From DATAXV01 sp036272915 (GTDB taxonomy: Bacteria; Chloroflexota; Dormibacteria; Dormibacterales; Dormibacteraceae): a DNA stretch of 55,780 nt. The notes beneath the pieces are model-generated. The model worked only from the letters and a program-made list of their open reading frames with translations. It searched no databases and was not told the DNA's origin. The position numbers and the translations under genes were made by a program. The stretch is from NCBI GenBank assembly GCA_036272915.1, contig DATAXV010000027.1, positions 1 through 55,780 of the forward strand, in the 5' to 3' direction. Below, in pieces: positions 16,204-23,804 of this stretch (within the stretch, counting starts at the first letter, position 1; each line of letters starts with the position of its first letter).

Positions 16204-17114
16204 CGCCAGAGATGGAACGCCTGGGCGTAGAGAAAGACCACGATCGGCGCGAAGAGCAGCGAATCGATCCGGTCCAGCACCCCGCCATGTCCGGGGATCA
16301 GGTTAGACGAATCCTTGACCCCGGCCAGACGCTTCATCTGAGATTCGACGAGATCGCCGATCAGGCCGGCGATACCGACGAGCAGGCCCAGGACCACCGC
16401 GTGCCACCACGGGAAGTGGAGCAGGAGGCGGGCGGAGAGCAGAAAGACGGGCACGCAGACGGCGAGGCCGGCGATCGCCCCCTCCCAGGTCTTCTTGGGA
16501 CTGATCCGGGGCAGGAAGGGATGGCGGCCGACGGCGGAGCCGACCAGCAGCGCCACGACATCGGCGATCACCACCGTGGCGACCACGGTCACGAGCCAGA
16601 TCAGCCCCTGGTCGTGGGTGTAGAGCAGCAGGTAGTAGTTGAAGGGCATGCCCAGGTAGATGCCCCCGGCCAGGCTCATCGCCCAGGGCCCGAGGCCCTG
16701 CCGGCGCCCGGGCACGAAGAGGAACACGCTGAGGCCCCCGATCAGGGCGACGGCCAGCACCAGCTCGACCGGGACGCGGACGAAGAGGGTGCCGCTGAAG
16801 GTGAAGAAGAAGCCGATCGGGAAGAGCAGCCAGAGCGGCGCCCGGAAGCCCATCAGACCGCTCAGACGCTGGAACTCCCAGAGCGCGAGCGCGGTGACGA
16901 TCGCGACCAGGGCGAGCAGCCCGGCCCAGCCGATCGCGAGCAGGCCGACGAAGACCGCGATCAGGACCACCGCGCTGAGGGCCCTGATCAGGAGTGGGGG
17001 CAGGTTGAGCCGCCGTGGCTCGCTCACCTCGTCGCGCACCTCGGCGGGGTCGAGATTGGCATCGTCGCGGCCCTCTACCACGGAGCCGGGCCCACGCTCA
17101 TCCCGCCTCTCCAT
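16200..17114 (-). CDS. cdsA: Phosphatidate cytidylyltransferase
   Basis: Integral membrane enzyme that makes CDP-diacylglycerol from phosphatidate and CTP for phospholipid synthesis. The 304-residue protein has about eight hydrophobic segments and the full C-terminal family signature: SQMKRLAGVKDSSN followed by LIPGHGGVLDR. The first 35 residues are charged and cytosolic (MERRDERGPGSVVEGRDD...), an extension common in high-GC lineages. The ATG at 17114 overlaps the uppS end by 17 bases, and its end overlaps the dxr start by 4, so translation is coupled. Confidence 0.95.
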   Translation of the reverse strand: MERRDERGPGSVVEGRDDANLDPAEVRDEVSEPRRLNLPPLLIRALSAVVLIAVFVGLLAIGWAGLLALVAIVTALALWEFQRLSGLMGFRAPLWLLFPIGFFFTFSGTLFVRVPVELVLAVALIGGLSVFLFVPGRRQGLGPWAMSLAGGIYLGMPFNYYLLLYTHDQGLIWLVTVVATVVIADVVALLVGSAVGRHPFLPRISPKKTWEGAIAGLAVCVPVFLLSARLLLHFPWWHAVVLGLLVGIAGLIGDLVESQMKRLAGVKDSSNLIPGHGGVLDRIDSLLFAPIVVFLYAQAFHLWR

Positions 17115-17808
17115 CGGGCCGGCCGCCGAAGCGGCGGACGCGCTGCCCGAAGTCGTCGATGGCCCGGCGCAGCTCGTCCTCGTCGAAGTCGGGCCAGAGC
17201 GTGTCGGTGACGTGCAGCTCGGCGTACGCGGTCTGCCAGAGCATGAAGTTGCTCAGGCGGTGCTCGCCGGCGGTCCGGATCAGGAGATCCGGGTCGGGCA
17301 GCTCGGGGTGATACAGGTGGCGGGCAAGGGCGGCCTCGTCGATGGCGTCCGCTGACACCCCCTCCGCGACCAGGGACCGGCACGCATCCACCAGCTCCGC
17401 CCGTCCGCCGTAGTTCAGACACACGTTCAGCACCCCATTGGGATTGTGCAGCGTCTGGCTCTCGGCTTCGGCGATCCGTTCCTGCATCCTCGCCGAGAGG
17501 CCCTGCCTGCGTCCACTGACGACGATACGGATGCCGCGCTCGTTGAGCTCGTCGAACTCCCGCTGGAGGCTCTCGTGGAAGAGGCGCATCAGCGCCCTGA
17601 CCTCGGGCCGGGGGCGAGTCCAGTTCTCAGTGGAGAACGCGTAGACGCTGAGGATCTTCACCCCCAGCGGCTCGCACGCGTACATCACCCGCTTCACCGC
17701 CCGGACACCGGCACGGTGCCCGAACGAGTGGGGACGGCCCTGGCGCCGGGCCCAGCGCCCGTTGCCGTCCATGATTATCCCGATGTGGTGGGGGACGCCC
17801 TCCGGCAT
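17098..17808 (-). CDS. uppS: Undecaprenyl diphosphate synthase (cis-prenyltransferase)
   Basis: Extends farnesyl diphosphate with isopentenyl diphosphate to the C55 lipid carrier for cell-wall synthesis. The 236-residue protein has the diphosphate-binding start HIGIIMDGNGRWARRQG with the catalytic Asp, the conserved HRAG and LSVYAFSTENWTRP, and the C-terminal PDLLIRTAGEHRLSNFMLWQTAYAEL. The usual RTSGE is RTAGE here, a mild change. The position before cdsA is standard. It starts at 17808, 29 nt after frr ends, and ends inside cdsA. Confidence 0.96.
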   Translation of the reverse strand: MPEGVPHHIGIIMDGNGRWARRQGRPHSFGHRAGVRAVKRVMYACEPLGVKILSVYAFSTENWTRPRPEVRALMRLFHESLQREFDELNERGIRIVVSGRRQGLSARMQERIAEAESQTLHNPNGVLNVCLNYGGRAELVDACRSLVAEGVSADAIDEAALARHLYHPELPDPDLLIRTAGEHRLSNFMLWQTAYAELHVTDTLWPDFDEDELRRAIDDFGQRVRRFGGRPDGEAG

Positions 17809-17837
17809 TCTCTGCCCGCGGTGCTGAGGCCCGGGCC

Positions 17838-18407
17838 TCAGACCTCCATCACCTCGGACTCTTTGCGGGTCGCGATCTGGTCGATGCGGCCGACGTGCTC
17901 GTCGGTCAGCTTCTGCAGCTGATCGCCGATGCGCCGGGCCTCGTCCTCGGCGAGATCGCCGCCCTTCTGCTGCTGGCCGACATGGTGCAGCTCGTCGCGC
18001 CGCGCGTTGCGGACCGCCACCCGGGCGTCCTCCGCCCGCTGCTTGACGAGGCGGACGAACTCCTTGCGCCGCTCCTCGGTGAGGGCCGGGATGGGGACGC
18101 GGATGACCTGCCCGTCGTTGGCCGGGTTGAAGCCCATGCTCGATTCGCGGATGGCGCGGTCGACGGCCGCGATCTGGCTGCGGTCGTAGGGCTGGACCAG
18201 GAGCATGCGCGCCTCGGGGGCGCTGATCTGGGCGATCTGGTTGAGTGGCGTCGGCGACCCGTAGTAGTCGACCTGGATGTGCTCGACTAGGGCCGGGTTG
18301 GCGCGGCCGGTCCGGATCGAGGCCAGCTCGTGCTCGAGGTGCTCGACCGACTTGTCCATCTTGCCGCGGGCGTCGCGGAGGATGCTCTGGGCGGAGACCT
18401 CGCTCAT
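17838..18407 (-). CDS. frr: Ribosome recycling factor
   Basis: Splits post-termination ribosomes together with EF-G. The 189-residue protein begins MSEVSAQSILRDARGKMDKSVEHLEHELASIRTG, the typical first helix of domain I. It continues NPALVEHIQVDYYGSPTPLNQIAQIS (domain II) and ends with the long charged helix KLTDEHVGRIDQIATRKESEVMEV. The frame stays open upstream to 18665, but the ATG at 18407 overlaps the pyrH TGA (ATGA) and gives the family length, so that start is chosen. It is part of the tsf-pyrH-frr-uppS run. Confidence 0.96.
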   Translation of the reverse strand: MSEVSAQSILRDARGKMDKSVEHLEHELASIRTGRANPALVEHIQVDYYGSPTPLNQIAQISAPEARMLLVQPYDRSQIAAVDRAIRESSMGFNPANDGQVIRVPIPALTEERRKEFVRLVKQRAEDARVAVRNARRDELHHVGQQQKGGDLAEDEARRIGDQLQKLTDEHVGRIDQIATRKESEVMEV

Positions 18408-19102
18408 CGTCCCGACCCCACCAGGGTGCCGATGTGCTCTCCCTTCACGACCTTCAGCATGTTCCCCTCCTTGAGTAGGTCGAACACGATGATGGGAACC
18501 CCATTGTCCATACAGAGCGTCAGGGCCGTCGAGTCCATCACCTCGATGCCTCGGTTCAGTACCTCCAGATAGTCGAGGCGGTCGAAGCGGGAGGCGTTGG
18601 GGTCCTGGTTGGGGTCGGCGGTGTAGACGCCGTCCACCTTGGTCGCCTTCAGCACCACCTCGCACTCCAGCTCCACCGCGCGCAGAGCGGCGGTGGTGTC
18701 GGTGGAGAAGTAGGGGTTGCCGTTGCCGCCCGCCAGGATCACCACCCGGCCCTTCTCCATGTGGCGGATCGCCCGCCGCCGGATGTAGGGCTCGGCCACC
18801 TGGTTCATCTGGATCGCGGTCATGGTCCGCGCCTGCATGCCGATCTGCTCCAGCGCCTCCTGGAGGGCCAGGGCGTTGATCACCGTCGCCAGCATGCCCA
18901 TGTAATCGCCGGTGGCGCGGTCGAAGCCGCGCCGGGCGGCGGCGAGCCCGCGGAAGATGTTGCCTCCGCCGACCACCACCGCCGGCTGGATGCCCAGCGC
19001 CACCACCGCCTCGATCTGGTGGGCGATGGCGCGGACGACCTCGAAGTCGACGCCGTGCTCGCGGGTGCCGCCCAGCGCCTCGCCGCTGAGCTTCAGCAGC
19101 AC
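18404..19102 (-). CDS. pyrH: UMP kinase
   Basis: Phosphorylates UMP to UDP; an amino-acid-kinase-family homohexamer. The 232 residues from GTG 19102 include LLKLSGEALGG, GIQPAVVVGGGNIFRG, GDYMGMLATVINALALQEAL, VVILAGGNGNPYFSTDTTAALRAVE and KATKVDGVYTADP. The GTG cuts into the first beta strand: the same frame upstream encodes ARYRRV, which relatives normally carry, and stays open back to the tsf stop, but it holds no ATG, GTG or TTG. A CTG at 19120 would give a normal N-terminus, so the true start is uncertain. The stop overlaps the frr ATG. Confidence 0.93.
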   Translation of the reverse strand: MLLKLSGEALGGTREHGVDFEVVRAIAHQIEAVVALGIQPAVVVGGGNIFRGLAAARRGFDRATGDYMGMLATVINALALQEALEQIGMQARTMTAIQMNQVAEPYIRRRAIRHMEKGRVVILAGGNGNPYFSTDTTAALRAVELECEVVLKATKVDGVYTADPNQDPNASRFDRLDYLEVLNRGIEVMDSTALTLCMDNGVPIIVFDLLKEGNMLKVVKGEHIGTLVGSGR

Positions 19103-19171
19103 CCGGCGGTACCGGGCCAGCTGCGGCGCCGTCGCCTCGGCCTCAGCGGTCGGCTCGGTCGAGCGGATGAC

Positions 19172-19783
19172 TCAGCCCTCCTTGACGCTGAAACGGCTGA
19201 AGCGCCGGACGGTGATGTTCTCCTGGACCTTGGCGCCGGTGGCCTCGATCAGGTCCTTGATCGACGTCTTGGGCTCGCGGATCCAGGCCTGCTCGAGCAG
19301 GACGTTGTCCTTGTAGAAGGCGCCCAGCTGGCCCTCGACGATGCGCTCGAGGGCGGCCTCGGGCTTGCCCTCCTGCTCGGCCTTGGTCCGGTAGACCGTC
19401 TTCTCCTCGGAGACGACGTCCCCGGGCACGTCCTCGACGCGCAGCCAGCGCGGGTTGGCCGCCGTGATGTGCATCGCCAGGTCCTTGGCCAGCTGGCGGA
19501 AGTCCTCGGCCTTGGCCACGAAGTCGCTCTCGCAATCGAGCTCGACGATCGCGCCCTGCTGCGGAGGGAAGTCCCCGGTCCGGTGCAGATAGGCCTCGAT
19601 CACGCCGTTGGCGGTCTCCCGCCCGGCCCGCTTGGCGACCTTGGCCTTGCCCTTCTCGCGGAGGTTGAGGACGGCCTTGTCGAGATCGCCCTCACTGGCC
19701 TCCAAGGCCGACTTGCAGTCCAACATGCCGGCCCCGGTCATGTCCCGGAGCCGCTTGATCTGCGTAACCGTGATATCCGCCAC
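19172..19783 (-). CDS. tsf: Elongation factor Ts
   Basis: Nucleotide exchange factor for EF-Tu. The 203-residue protein has the N-terminal UBA-like domain (TQIKRLRDMTGAGMLDCKSALEASEGDLDKAVLNLREKG) and a single core subdomain (IVELDCESDFVAKAEDFRQLAKDLAMHI), ending with a short C-terminal module. This short form, lacking the second E. coli subdomain, occurs in Cyanobacteria, Chloroflexota and relatives. The start is GTG 19783, whose G is the last base of the rpsB TAG stop, so the two are translationally coupled. A 69-nt stretch open in the same frame follows its stop before pyrH. Confidence 0.96.
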   Translation of the reverse strand: MADITVTQIKRLRDMTGAGMLDCKSALEASEGDLDKAVLNLREKGKAKVAKRAGRETANGVIEAYLHRTGDFPPQQGAIVELDCESDFVAKAEDFRQLAKDLAMHITAANPRWLRVEDVPGDVVSEEKTVYRTKAEQEGKPEAALERIVEGQLGAFYKDNVLLEQAWIREPKTSIKDLIEATGAKVQENITVRRFSRFSVKEG

Positions 19784-20637
19784 TAGCGTCGCTCCTCCCG
19801 ACGTTCGTCGTCATCGCGGCCCAGGAACTCGTCCTCGGTGACCGCGGGCAGGTAGTCCTCTTCGTCCTCGAGGTATTCCTCGATCAGGTCGTAGCGCGGG
19901 GTCTCCAGGAACTCGCGCTCCTCCATGGCCGGCAGCTGCTCGCCGCGCTCCAGGGCCTGCTGACGGCCCTCGAGGCAGGCCTCGGCGATCTTGGTCGTCA
20001 ACAGCTTGACGGCGCGGATCGCGTCGTCGTTGCCGGGGATCACGTACTGGACCATGTCGGGGTCGCAGTTGGAGTCCGTGATCGCCACCACCGGGATCTT
20101 GAGCCGGTTGGCCTCGGTCACGGCGATGTGTTCCTTGCGCGGGTCGACCACGTACACCGCGCCCGGCAGGCGCCGCATGTCGGCGATCCCGTCGAAGTGG
20201 TACATGAGCCGGTCCAGCTCGTCCTGGAGCTTCTTCGCCATCTTCTTGGGCAGCTGCTCGAAGTAGCCGTTCTGCTGGAGCTTGCGCAGCTCCTGGAGCC
20301 GGTCGACCCGCTTCTTCACGGTTGTGAAGTTGGTCAGCATCCCGCCCATCCAGCGCCGGTTGACGAAGAACATCCCGGAGCGCGCGGCCTCGGTCTGGAT
20401 CGTCTCCTGCGCCTGCTTCTTGGTGCCCACGAAGAGCACCGGGCGGCCGCTCGCCGCGGTCTCCCGGATGAAGCCGATGGCGTCGTCGAGCAGGCGGACC
20501 GTCTTCTGCAGGTCGATGATGTGGATGCCGTTGCGGGCGGTGAAGATGTAGGGACGCATCTTCGGGTTCCACCGGCTGGTCTGGTGACCGAAGTGGACGC
20601 CCGCCTCGAGCAGCTGCTTCAGTGTCGTCTGTGGCAC
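19783..20637 (-). CDS. rpsB: 30S ribosomal protein S2
   Basis: Small-subunit protein S2. The 284-residue sequence has the family start LKQLLEAGVHFGHQTSRWNPKMRPYIFTARNGIHIIDLQKT, the RRWMGGMLTNFTTVKKRVDRL segment and the LPGAVYVVDPRKEHIAVTEANRLKIPVVAITDSNCDP region. After the globular part there is an acidic tail of about 45 residues (MEEREFLETPRYDLIEEYL..., then DDDERREERR) that most S2 proteins lack. The start is GTG 20637 with AAGGAGAG about 8 nt upstream. It is the first gene of the operon, and its 5' leader carries two hairpins. Confidence 0.96.
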   Translation of the reverse strand: MPQTTLKQLLEAGVHFGHQTSRWNPKMRPYIFTARNGIHIIDLQKTVRLLDDAIGFIRETAASGRPVLFVGTKKQAQETIQTEAARSGMFFVNRRWMGGMLTNFTTVKKRVDRLQELRKLQQNGYFEQLPKKMAKKLQDELDRLMYHFDGIADMRRLPGAVYVVDPRKEHIAVTEANRLKIPVVAITDSNCDPDMVQYVIPGNDDAIRAVKLLTTKIAEACLEGRQQALERGEQLPAMEEREFLETPRYDLIEEYLEDEEDYLPAVTEDEFLGRDDDERREERR

Positions 20638-20757
20638 GTATGTCTCTCCTTGCCTGAATCCTCCGCCCGGTTGAAACCCAGATCGTCCCTGGGGGCAGGA
20701 GTGCCAGTTCCGGGCGTGCGTACTCAGCCGGAATCCCGGCTGGCGTCCGCCATTGTA
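20638..20757 (-). promoter_or_regulatory. rpsB promoter and structured 5' leader
   Basis: On the minus strand a -10-like TACAAT (20757-20752) begins the region; no convincing -35 is seen. The leader then contains a perfect 7-bp hairpin CAGCCGG-GATT-CCGGCTG (20742-20725) and a second, weaker one, CCCAG/CTGGG (near 20695-20679), before the Shine-Dalgarno AAGGAGAG. Ribosomal protein operons are often autoregulated through such leaders, and rpsB-tsf is autoregulated by S2 in E. coli. Whether S2 binds here is inference. Confidence 0.45.
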
Positions 20758-20775
20758 GCAGCGGGCCGAGGCACC

Positions 20776-21666
20776 TCAGCGGCTTCGCTGCGCGGCCGCC
20801 ACGCAGACGATGACGCCGAGGCCCGCCGCCACCGTGAGCGGACCGACCCCGTCGCCCAAGAGCAGGGCCGACCAGACCAGGGTCAGGGGCGGCTGCAGGA
20901 GCTGCAGCTGCGAGATCCTGGCCACACCGGCCATGGCCATGGCCCGGTACCAGGCGAAGAAGCCAAGGAACATGCTACCCAGCGAGACGTAGGCGAAACC
21001 CAGCCAGGCGGGGGCGTCGACCCCGTGCTGCGGGGCGGCCAGCGCCACCGGTACTAAAAGGAAGGGGGCGGCCAGGACCAGCGCCCAGCAGATGACCTGC
21101 CAGCCGCCGAGCTCGCGGGCCAGCACCGCTCCCTCGGCATAGCCCAGACCGCCGAGCAGGACCGCCAGCACCAGCATCCCGTCCCAGGCCGAGTCCCCGC
21201 CCAGACCCTGGCTCAGGGCGAAGGCGACGACCAGCGCCGACCCCGCCGAGCAGGCGACCCAGAACCGGCGGGAGGGGCGCTCACCGGCCCGGAGGACGGC
21301 GAAGCAGGCGGTGGAGAGCGGGAGCAGGCCGACGACCACCGCTCCATGGGCGGAGCTGAGGTGGCCGAGGGCCAGGGCCGAGCAGAGGGGAAAGCCGACG
21401 ACGACGCCGACGGCGACGACGAGCAGGCGGCGCCACTGGTCGGCGCGGGGCAGGCGCTGTCTGGTGACGGCCAGGGCGACGGCGGCCGGCGCTCCCGCCA
21501 CGACCGCCCGCCCGAGGCCGATGAAGATCGGCGACATGCTGACCAGGGCGAGCTTGGTCGCGGGCAGGGTCAGGCTGAAGACGAGGACGCCGGTCAGGCC
21601 GAGCGCGACCGGCCGCCAGTCCAGCCTCGCCGCGGTGGCCGCGGGCGTGGCTTGCAGCTCCGCCAT
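20776..21666 (-). CDS. EamA/DMT-family transporter
   Basis: A 296-residue inner-membrane protein with about ten hydrophobic segments in two EamA repeats, the drug/metabolite transporter fold. Typical pieces are LPATKLALVSMSPIFIGLGRAVVAG in the first repeat, and GSMFLGFFAWYRAMAMAGVARISQLQLLQPPLTLVWSALLLGD in the second. It probably exports an amino acid or related metabolite; the substrate is unknown. The ATG 21666 overlaps the stop of the upstream unknown gene (TGATG). The pair diverges from a MocR-family regulator, a common arrangement in which the regulator controls the exporter. Confidence 0.9.
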   Translation of the reverse strand: MAELQATPAATAARLDWRPVALGLTGVLVFSLTLPATKLALVSMSPIFIGLGRAVVAGAPAAVALAVTRQRLPRADQWRRLLVVAVGVVVGFPLCSALALGHLSSAHGAVVVGLLPLSTACFAVLRAGERPSRRFWVACSAGSALVVAFALSQGLGGDSAWDGMLVLAVLLGGLGYAEGAVLARELGGWQVICWALVLAAPFLLVPVALAAPQHGVDAPAWLGFAYVSLGSMFLGFFAWYRAMAMAGVARISQLQLLQPPLTLVWSALLLGDGVGPLTVAAGLGVIVCVAAAQRSR

Positions 21667-22274
21667 CAGAGCCTGCCCAGCGGGCCGACCCGAGGGAGGC
21701 GGAGCGGGACCAGGTCGTCGGCGTGGACCCAGCTCGGTCCCCGCAGCAGCTCGGCCGCCCAGCCGACCGACTCCGGCTCGACACCGAGCTCCTGGAGGAC
21801 GTGGGCGGAGATCGCCTCGCCCAGCTCGAGCACCGGCACCGAGTAGCGCTCGCCGACCTCGGCCAGCCGGCGGCGCCGGCGCACGTGCCAGCGCCGCGTC
21901 GGGGTGAGGCGCCTGATGCCGACCAGGTCCGAGAAGAGGGCGACCACCCTCCCCCGCTCGGCCCGGAAGCCCTCGGTGCCGTGGCGGGCGACCACGCCCC
22001 AGCCCGCGATCAGGCCCAGCACCACCCGTCCCGGCCAGATCGGCTCGTCCTGGTTGCCCCGCAGCGCGGCCATGCGCACGCAGGCACGTGGGTCGCTGAG
22101 CGCCCAGAGGCCGCAGCGACAGCCGGGCCCCGGCGCCGGCTCGCGGTGCCGGTCGTGCAGGCACCGGGCGACGTTGACGCCCGGGCGCCAGGCGTGGTCC
22201 GCCACCCAGGAGCGAAGCTCCGCGTCCTGCGCCCACCACAGCCGCCACCCGATCACCGGCGCCTGCTGTCCCAT
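21666..22274 (-). CDS. Conserved hypothetical protein with CxCG motif
   Basis: A 202-residue soluble protein that I cannot assign. It begins MGQQAPVIGWRLWWAQ and has a repeated Trp-rich start, ARCLHDRHREPAPGPGCRCGLWAL (a CxCG element with a nearby Cys and His that could bind zinc) and GLIAGWGVVARHGTEGFRAERG. Similar GWR-W...CxCGIYA proteins occur in actinobacteria and their phages without known function. The start ATG 22274 has GGAGGTGG upstream; the open frame continues to 22388 but would run through the divergent promoter. It is coupled to the EamA gene by a TGATG overlap, so it may act with the exporter. Confidence 0.7.
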   Translation of the reverse strand: MGQQAPVIGWRLWWAQDAELRSWVADHAWRPGVNVARCLHDRHREPAPGPGCRCGLWALSDPRACVRMAALRGNQDEPIWPGRVVLGLIAGWGVVARHGTEGFRAERGRVVALFSDLVGIRRLTPTRRWHVRRRRRLAEVGERYSVPVLELGEAISAHVLQELGVEPESVGWAAELLRGPSWVHADDLVPLRLPRVGPLGRL

Positions 22275-22333
22275 CACCACCTCCAAGTAGCCGGCCCCGT
22301 TGCGGGCCCTTGGATATAAAGTGGTATTCAGCC

Positions 22334-23797
22334 ATGAGTGAAAACAAGAGCCAATTCTTCGAATTGGAATGGTTCCAATCCGCCGCATGGCGGCACGGCG
22401 AGGGCCCCCTGCACCAGCGGCTGACCGAGGCGCTGCGCAGCGGCGTGCGCCACAGCGCTCTTCCCGGCGGCCTGCGCCTCCCGGCCGAGCGGGTGCTGGC
22501 CGACCGGCTCGGCGTCAGCCGGACCACCGTCCTCGCCGCCTACGCCCAGCTTCAGTCGGAGGGACTGCTCGAGCGGCGGCGCGGTAGCGGGACCTACGTC
22601 TCGGCGATGGCGGCGCTGCTGGAGCCCGCCAGCGGGGTCACGGCTGGCGTCTTCGCCGGGCGTCGTCCGGCCCCCATGCCCGAGGCCATCGACCTCTCCA
22701 TCGCCGCCCCCGGTCCGCATCCCGAGGTCACCGCGGCGCTGATCCGGGCGGCCGAGGAGGCGGCCGGGCTGTCCGGTCACCACGGCTATCTGACGGCGGG
22801 CCTGCCCGCTCTGCGCGAGGCCATCGCCGGCCGCTATGAGGGGGAGGGCGTGCCGACGGCGGCCGACGAGATCCTGGTCACCTCGGGCGGCCAGCAGGCG
22901 ATCTCGCTCCTCTGCCGCCTCCTGCTCGGACGCGGCGAGACCGCCCTCATCGAGAGCCCCAACTACCCCGGGCTGCTCGAGGCCCTCCGCGTCCGCGAGG
23001 CGCGGTGGGTGGCGGCCCGGATCCGCGGCGAGGGGCTGCGTGCCGGGGCCGTCCGCCGGCTGCTGGTCCTGGCCCAGCCGCGCCTGATCTGGGTGACGCC
23101 CAGCTTCCAGAACCCAACCGGGACGGTCCTGCCGATGGAGGAGCGGGCGGAGCTGCTCCGCCTCGCCGCCGACCGCCAGATCCCGTTGATCGAGGACCAG
23201 GTGCTGCGGGATCTCGCCTTCGAGGGGCCGCCCTCGCCGATGCTCGCCGGCCAGGGCCTGGGGACGGTGGTGAGCATCGGCTCACTGAGCAAGACCTGTT
23301 GGGGCGGCCTCCGCGTCGGCTGGGTGCGCGGCCCCCGCGCGGTGATCGCCCAGCTCACCCGGCTCCGGGCCGTGGCCGACCTCGGCGGGCCGCTCGTCGA
23401 GCAGCTCGCCGCCCTCCACCTGCTCCCCCAGCTGGACCGGATCGGAGAGGCCAGACGGGCCCAGCTGCGGCTGCGCCGGGACCACCTCGCCAGCCTGCTC
23501 CGCGAGCGGCTGCCGGAATGGGAGTGGCAGCTTCCCACCGGCGGCGTCTGCCTGTGGGTGCGGCTGCCCGGCGCCGACGCCGTGGCCTTCGCCGAGCTCG
23601 CCGATGGTCATGGCGTCCACCTGGCGCCGGGCACGGACTTCGCCGCCGGCGACGGGTGGTCGGACTACGTCCGGCTGCCGTTCATGCTCGAGGAGCCGGT
23701 CCTCGACCGTGCCGTGACGACCCTGGCCGAGGCCTGGGAGCGGTACCGCACCGACCCCCGCTCGGCACCGGGCGACCCGGTGCGGGCGGTGGTCTGA
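22334..23797 (+). CDS. MocR-type regulator (GntR HTH fused to class I aminotransferase domain)
   Basis: A 487-residue PLP-binding transcription factor. The N-terminal winged helix (GPLHQRLTEALRSGV ... GLRLPAERVLADRLGVSRTTVLAAYAQLQSEGLLERRRGSGTYV) is followed from about residue 95 by a fold-type I aminotransferase domain with ILVTSGGQQAISLLCRLL, PNYPGLLEAL, VTPSFQNPTGTVLP and the PLP lysine in SIGSLSKTCWGGLRVGW. Such proteins sense PLP-linked amines or amino acids. It diverges from the unknown/EamA pair, its likely target. The start is taken as ATG 22334; an upstream ATG at 22310 is in frame. Two palindromes lie within its first codons. Confidence 0.9.
   Translation: MSENKSQFFELEWFQSAAWRHGEGPLHQRLTEALRSGVRHSALPGGLRLPAERVLADRLGVSRTTVLAAYAQLQSEGLLERRRGSGTYVSAMAALLEPASGVTAGVFAGRRPAPMPEAIDLSIAAPGPHPEVTAALIRAAEEAAGLSGHHGYLTAGLPALREAIAGRYEGEGVPTAADEILVTSGGQQAISLLCRLLLGRGETALIESPNYPGLLEALRVREARWVAARIRGEGLRAGAVRRLLVLAQPRLIWVTPSFQNPTGTVLPMEERAELLRLAADRQIPLIEDQVLRDLAFEGPPSPMLAGQGLGTVVSIGSLSKTCWGGLRVGWVRGPRAVIAQLTRLRAVADLGGPLVEQLAALHLLPQLDRIGEARRAQLRLRRDHLASLLRERLPEWEWQLPTGGVCLWVRLPGADAVAFAELADGHGVHLAPGTDFAAGDGWSDYVRLPFMLEEPVLDRAVTTLAEAWERYRTDPRSAPGDPVRAVV
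22351..22378. promoter_or_regulatory. Overlapping palindromes at the start of the MocR gene
   Basis: Two perfect inverted repeats overlap: CCAATTC-TTC-GAATTGG (22351-22367) and TTGGAA-TGG-TTCCAA (22364-22378). They are AT-rich in an otherwise GC-rich region and sit 17-44 bases inside the MocR coding sequence, just downstream of the divergent promoter area that holds TATAAA near 22314. A role as operator for autorepression or for the exporter promoter is inference. Confidence 0.45.
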
Positions 23798-23804
23798 GCG
23801 ATGC

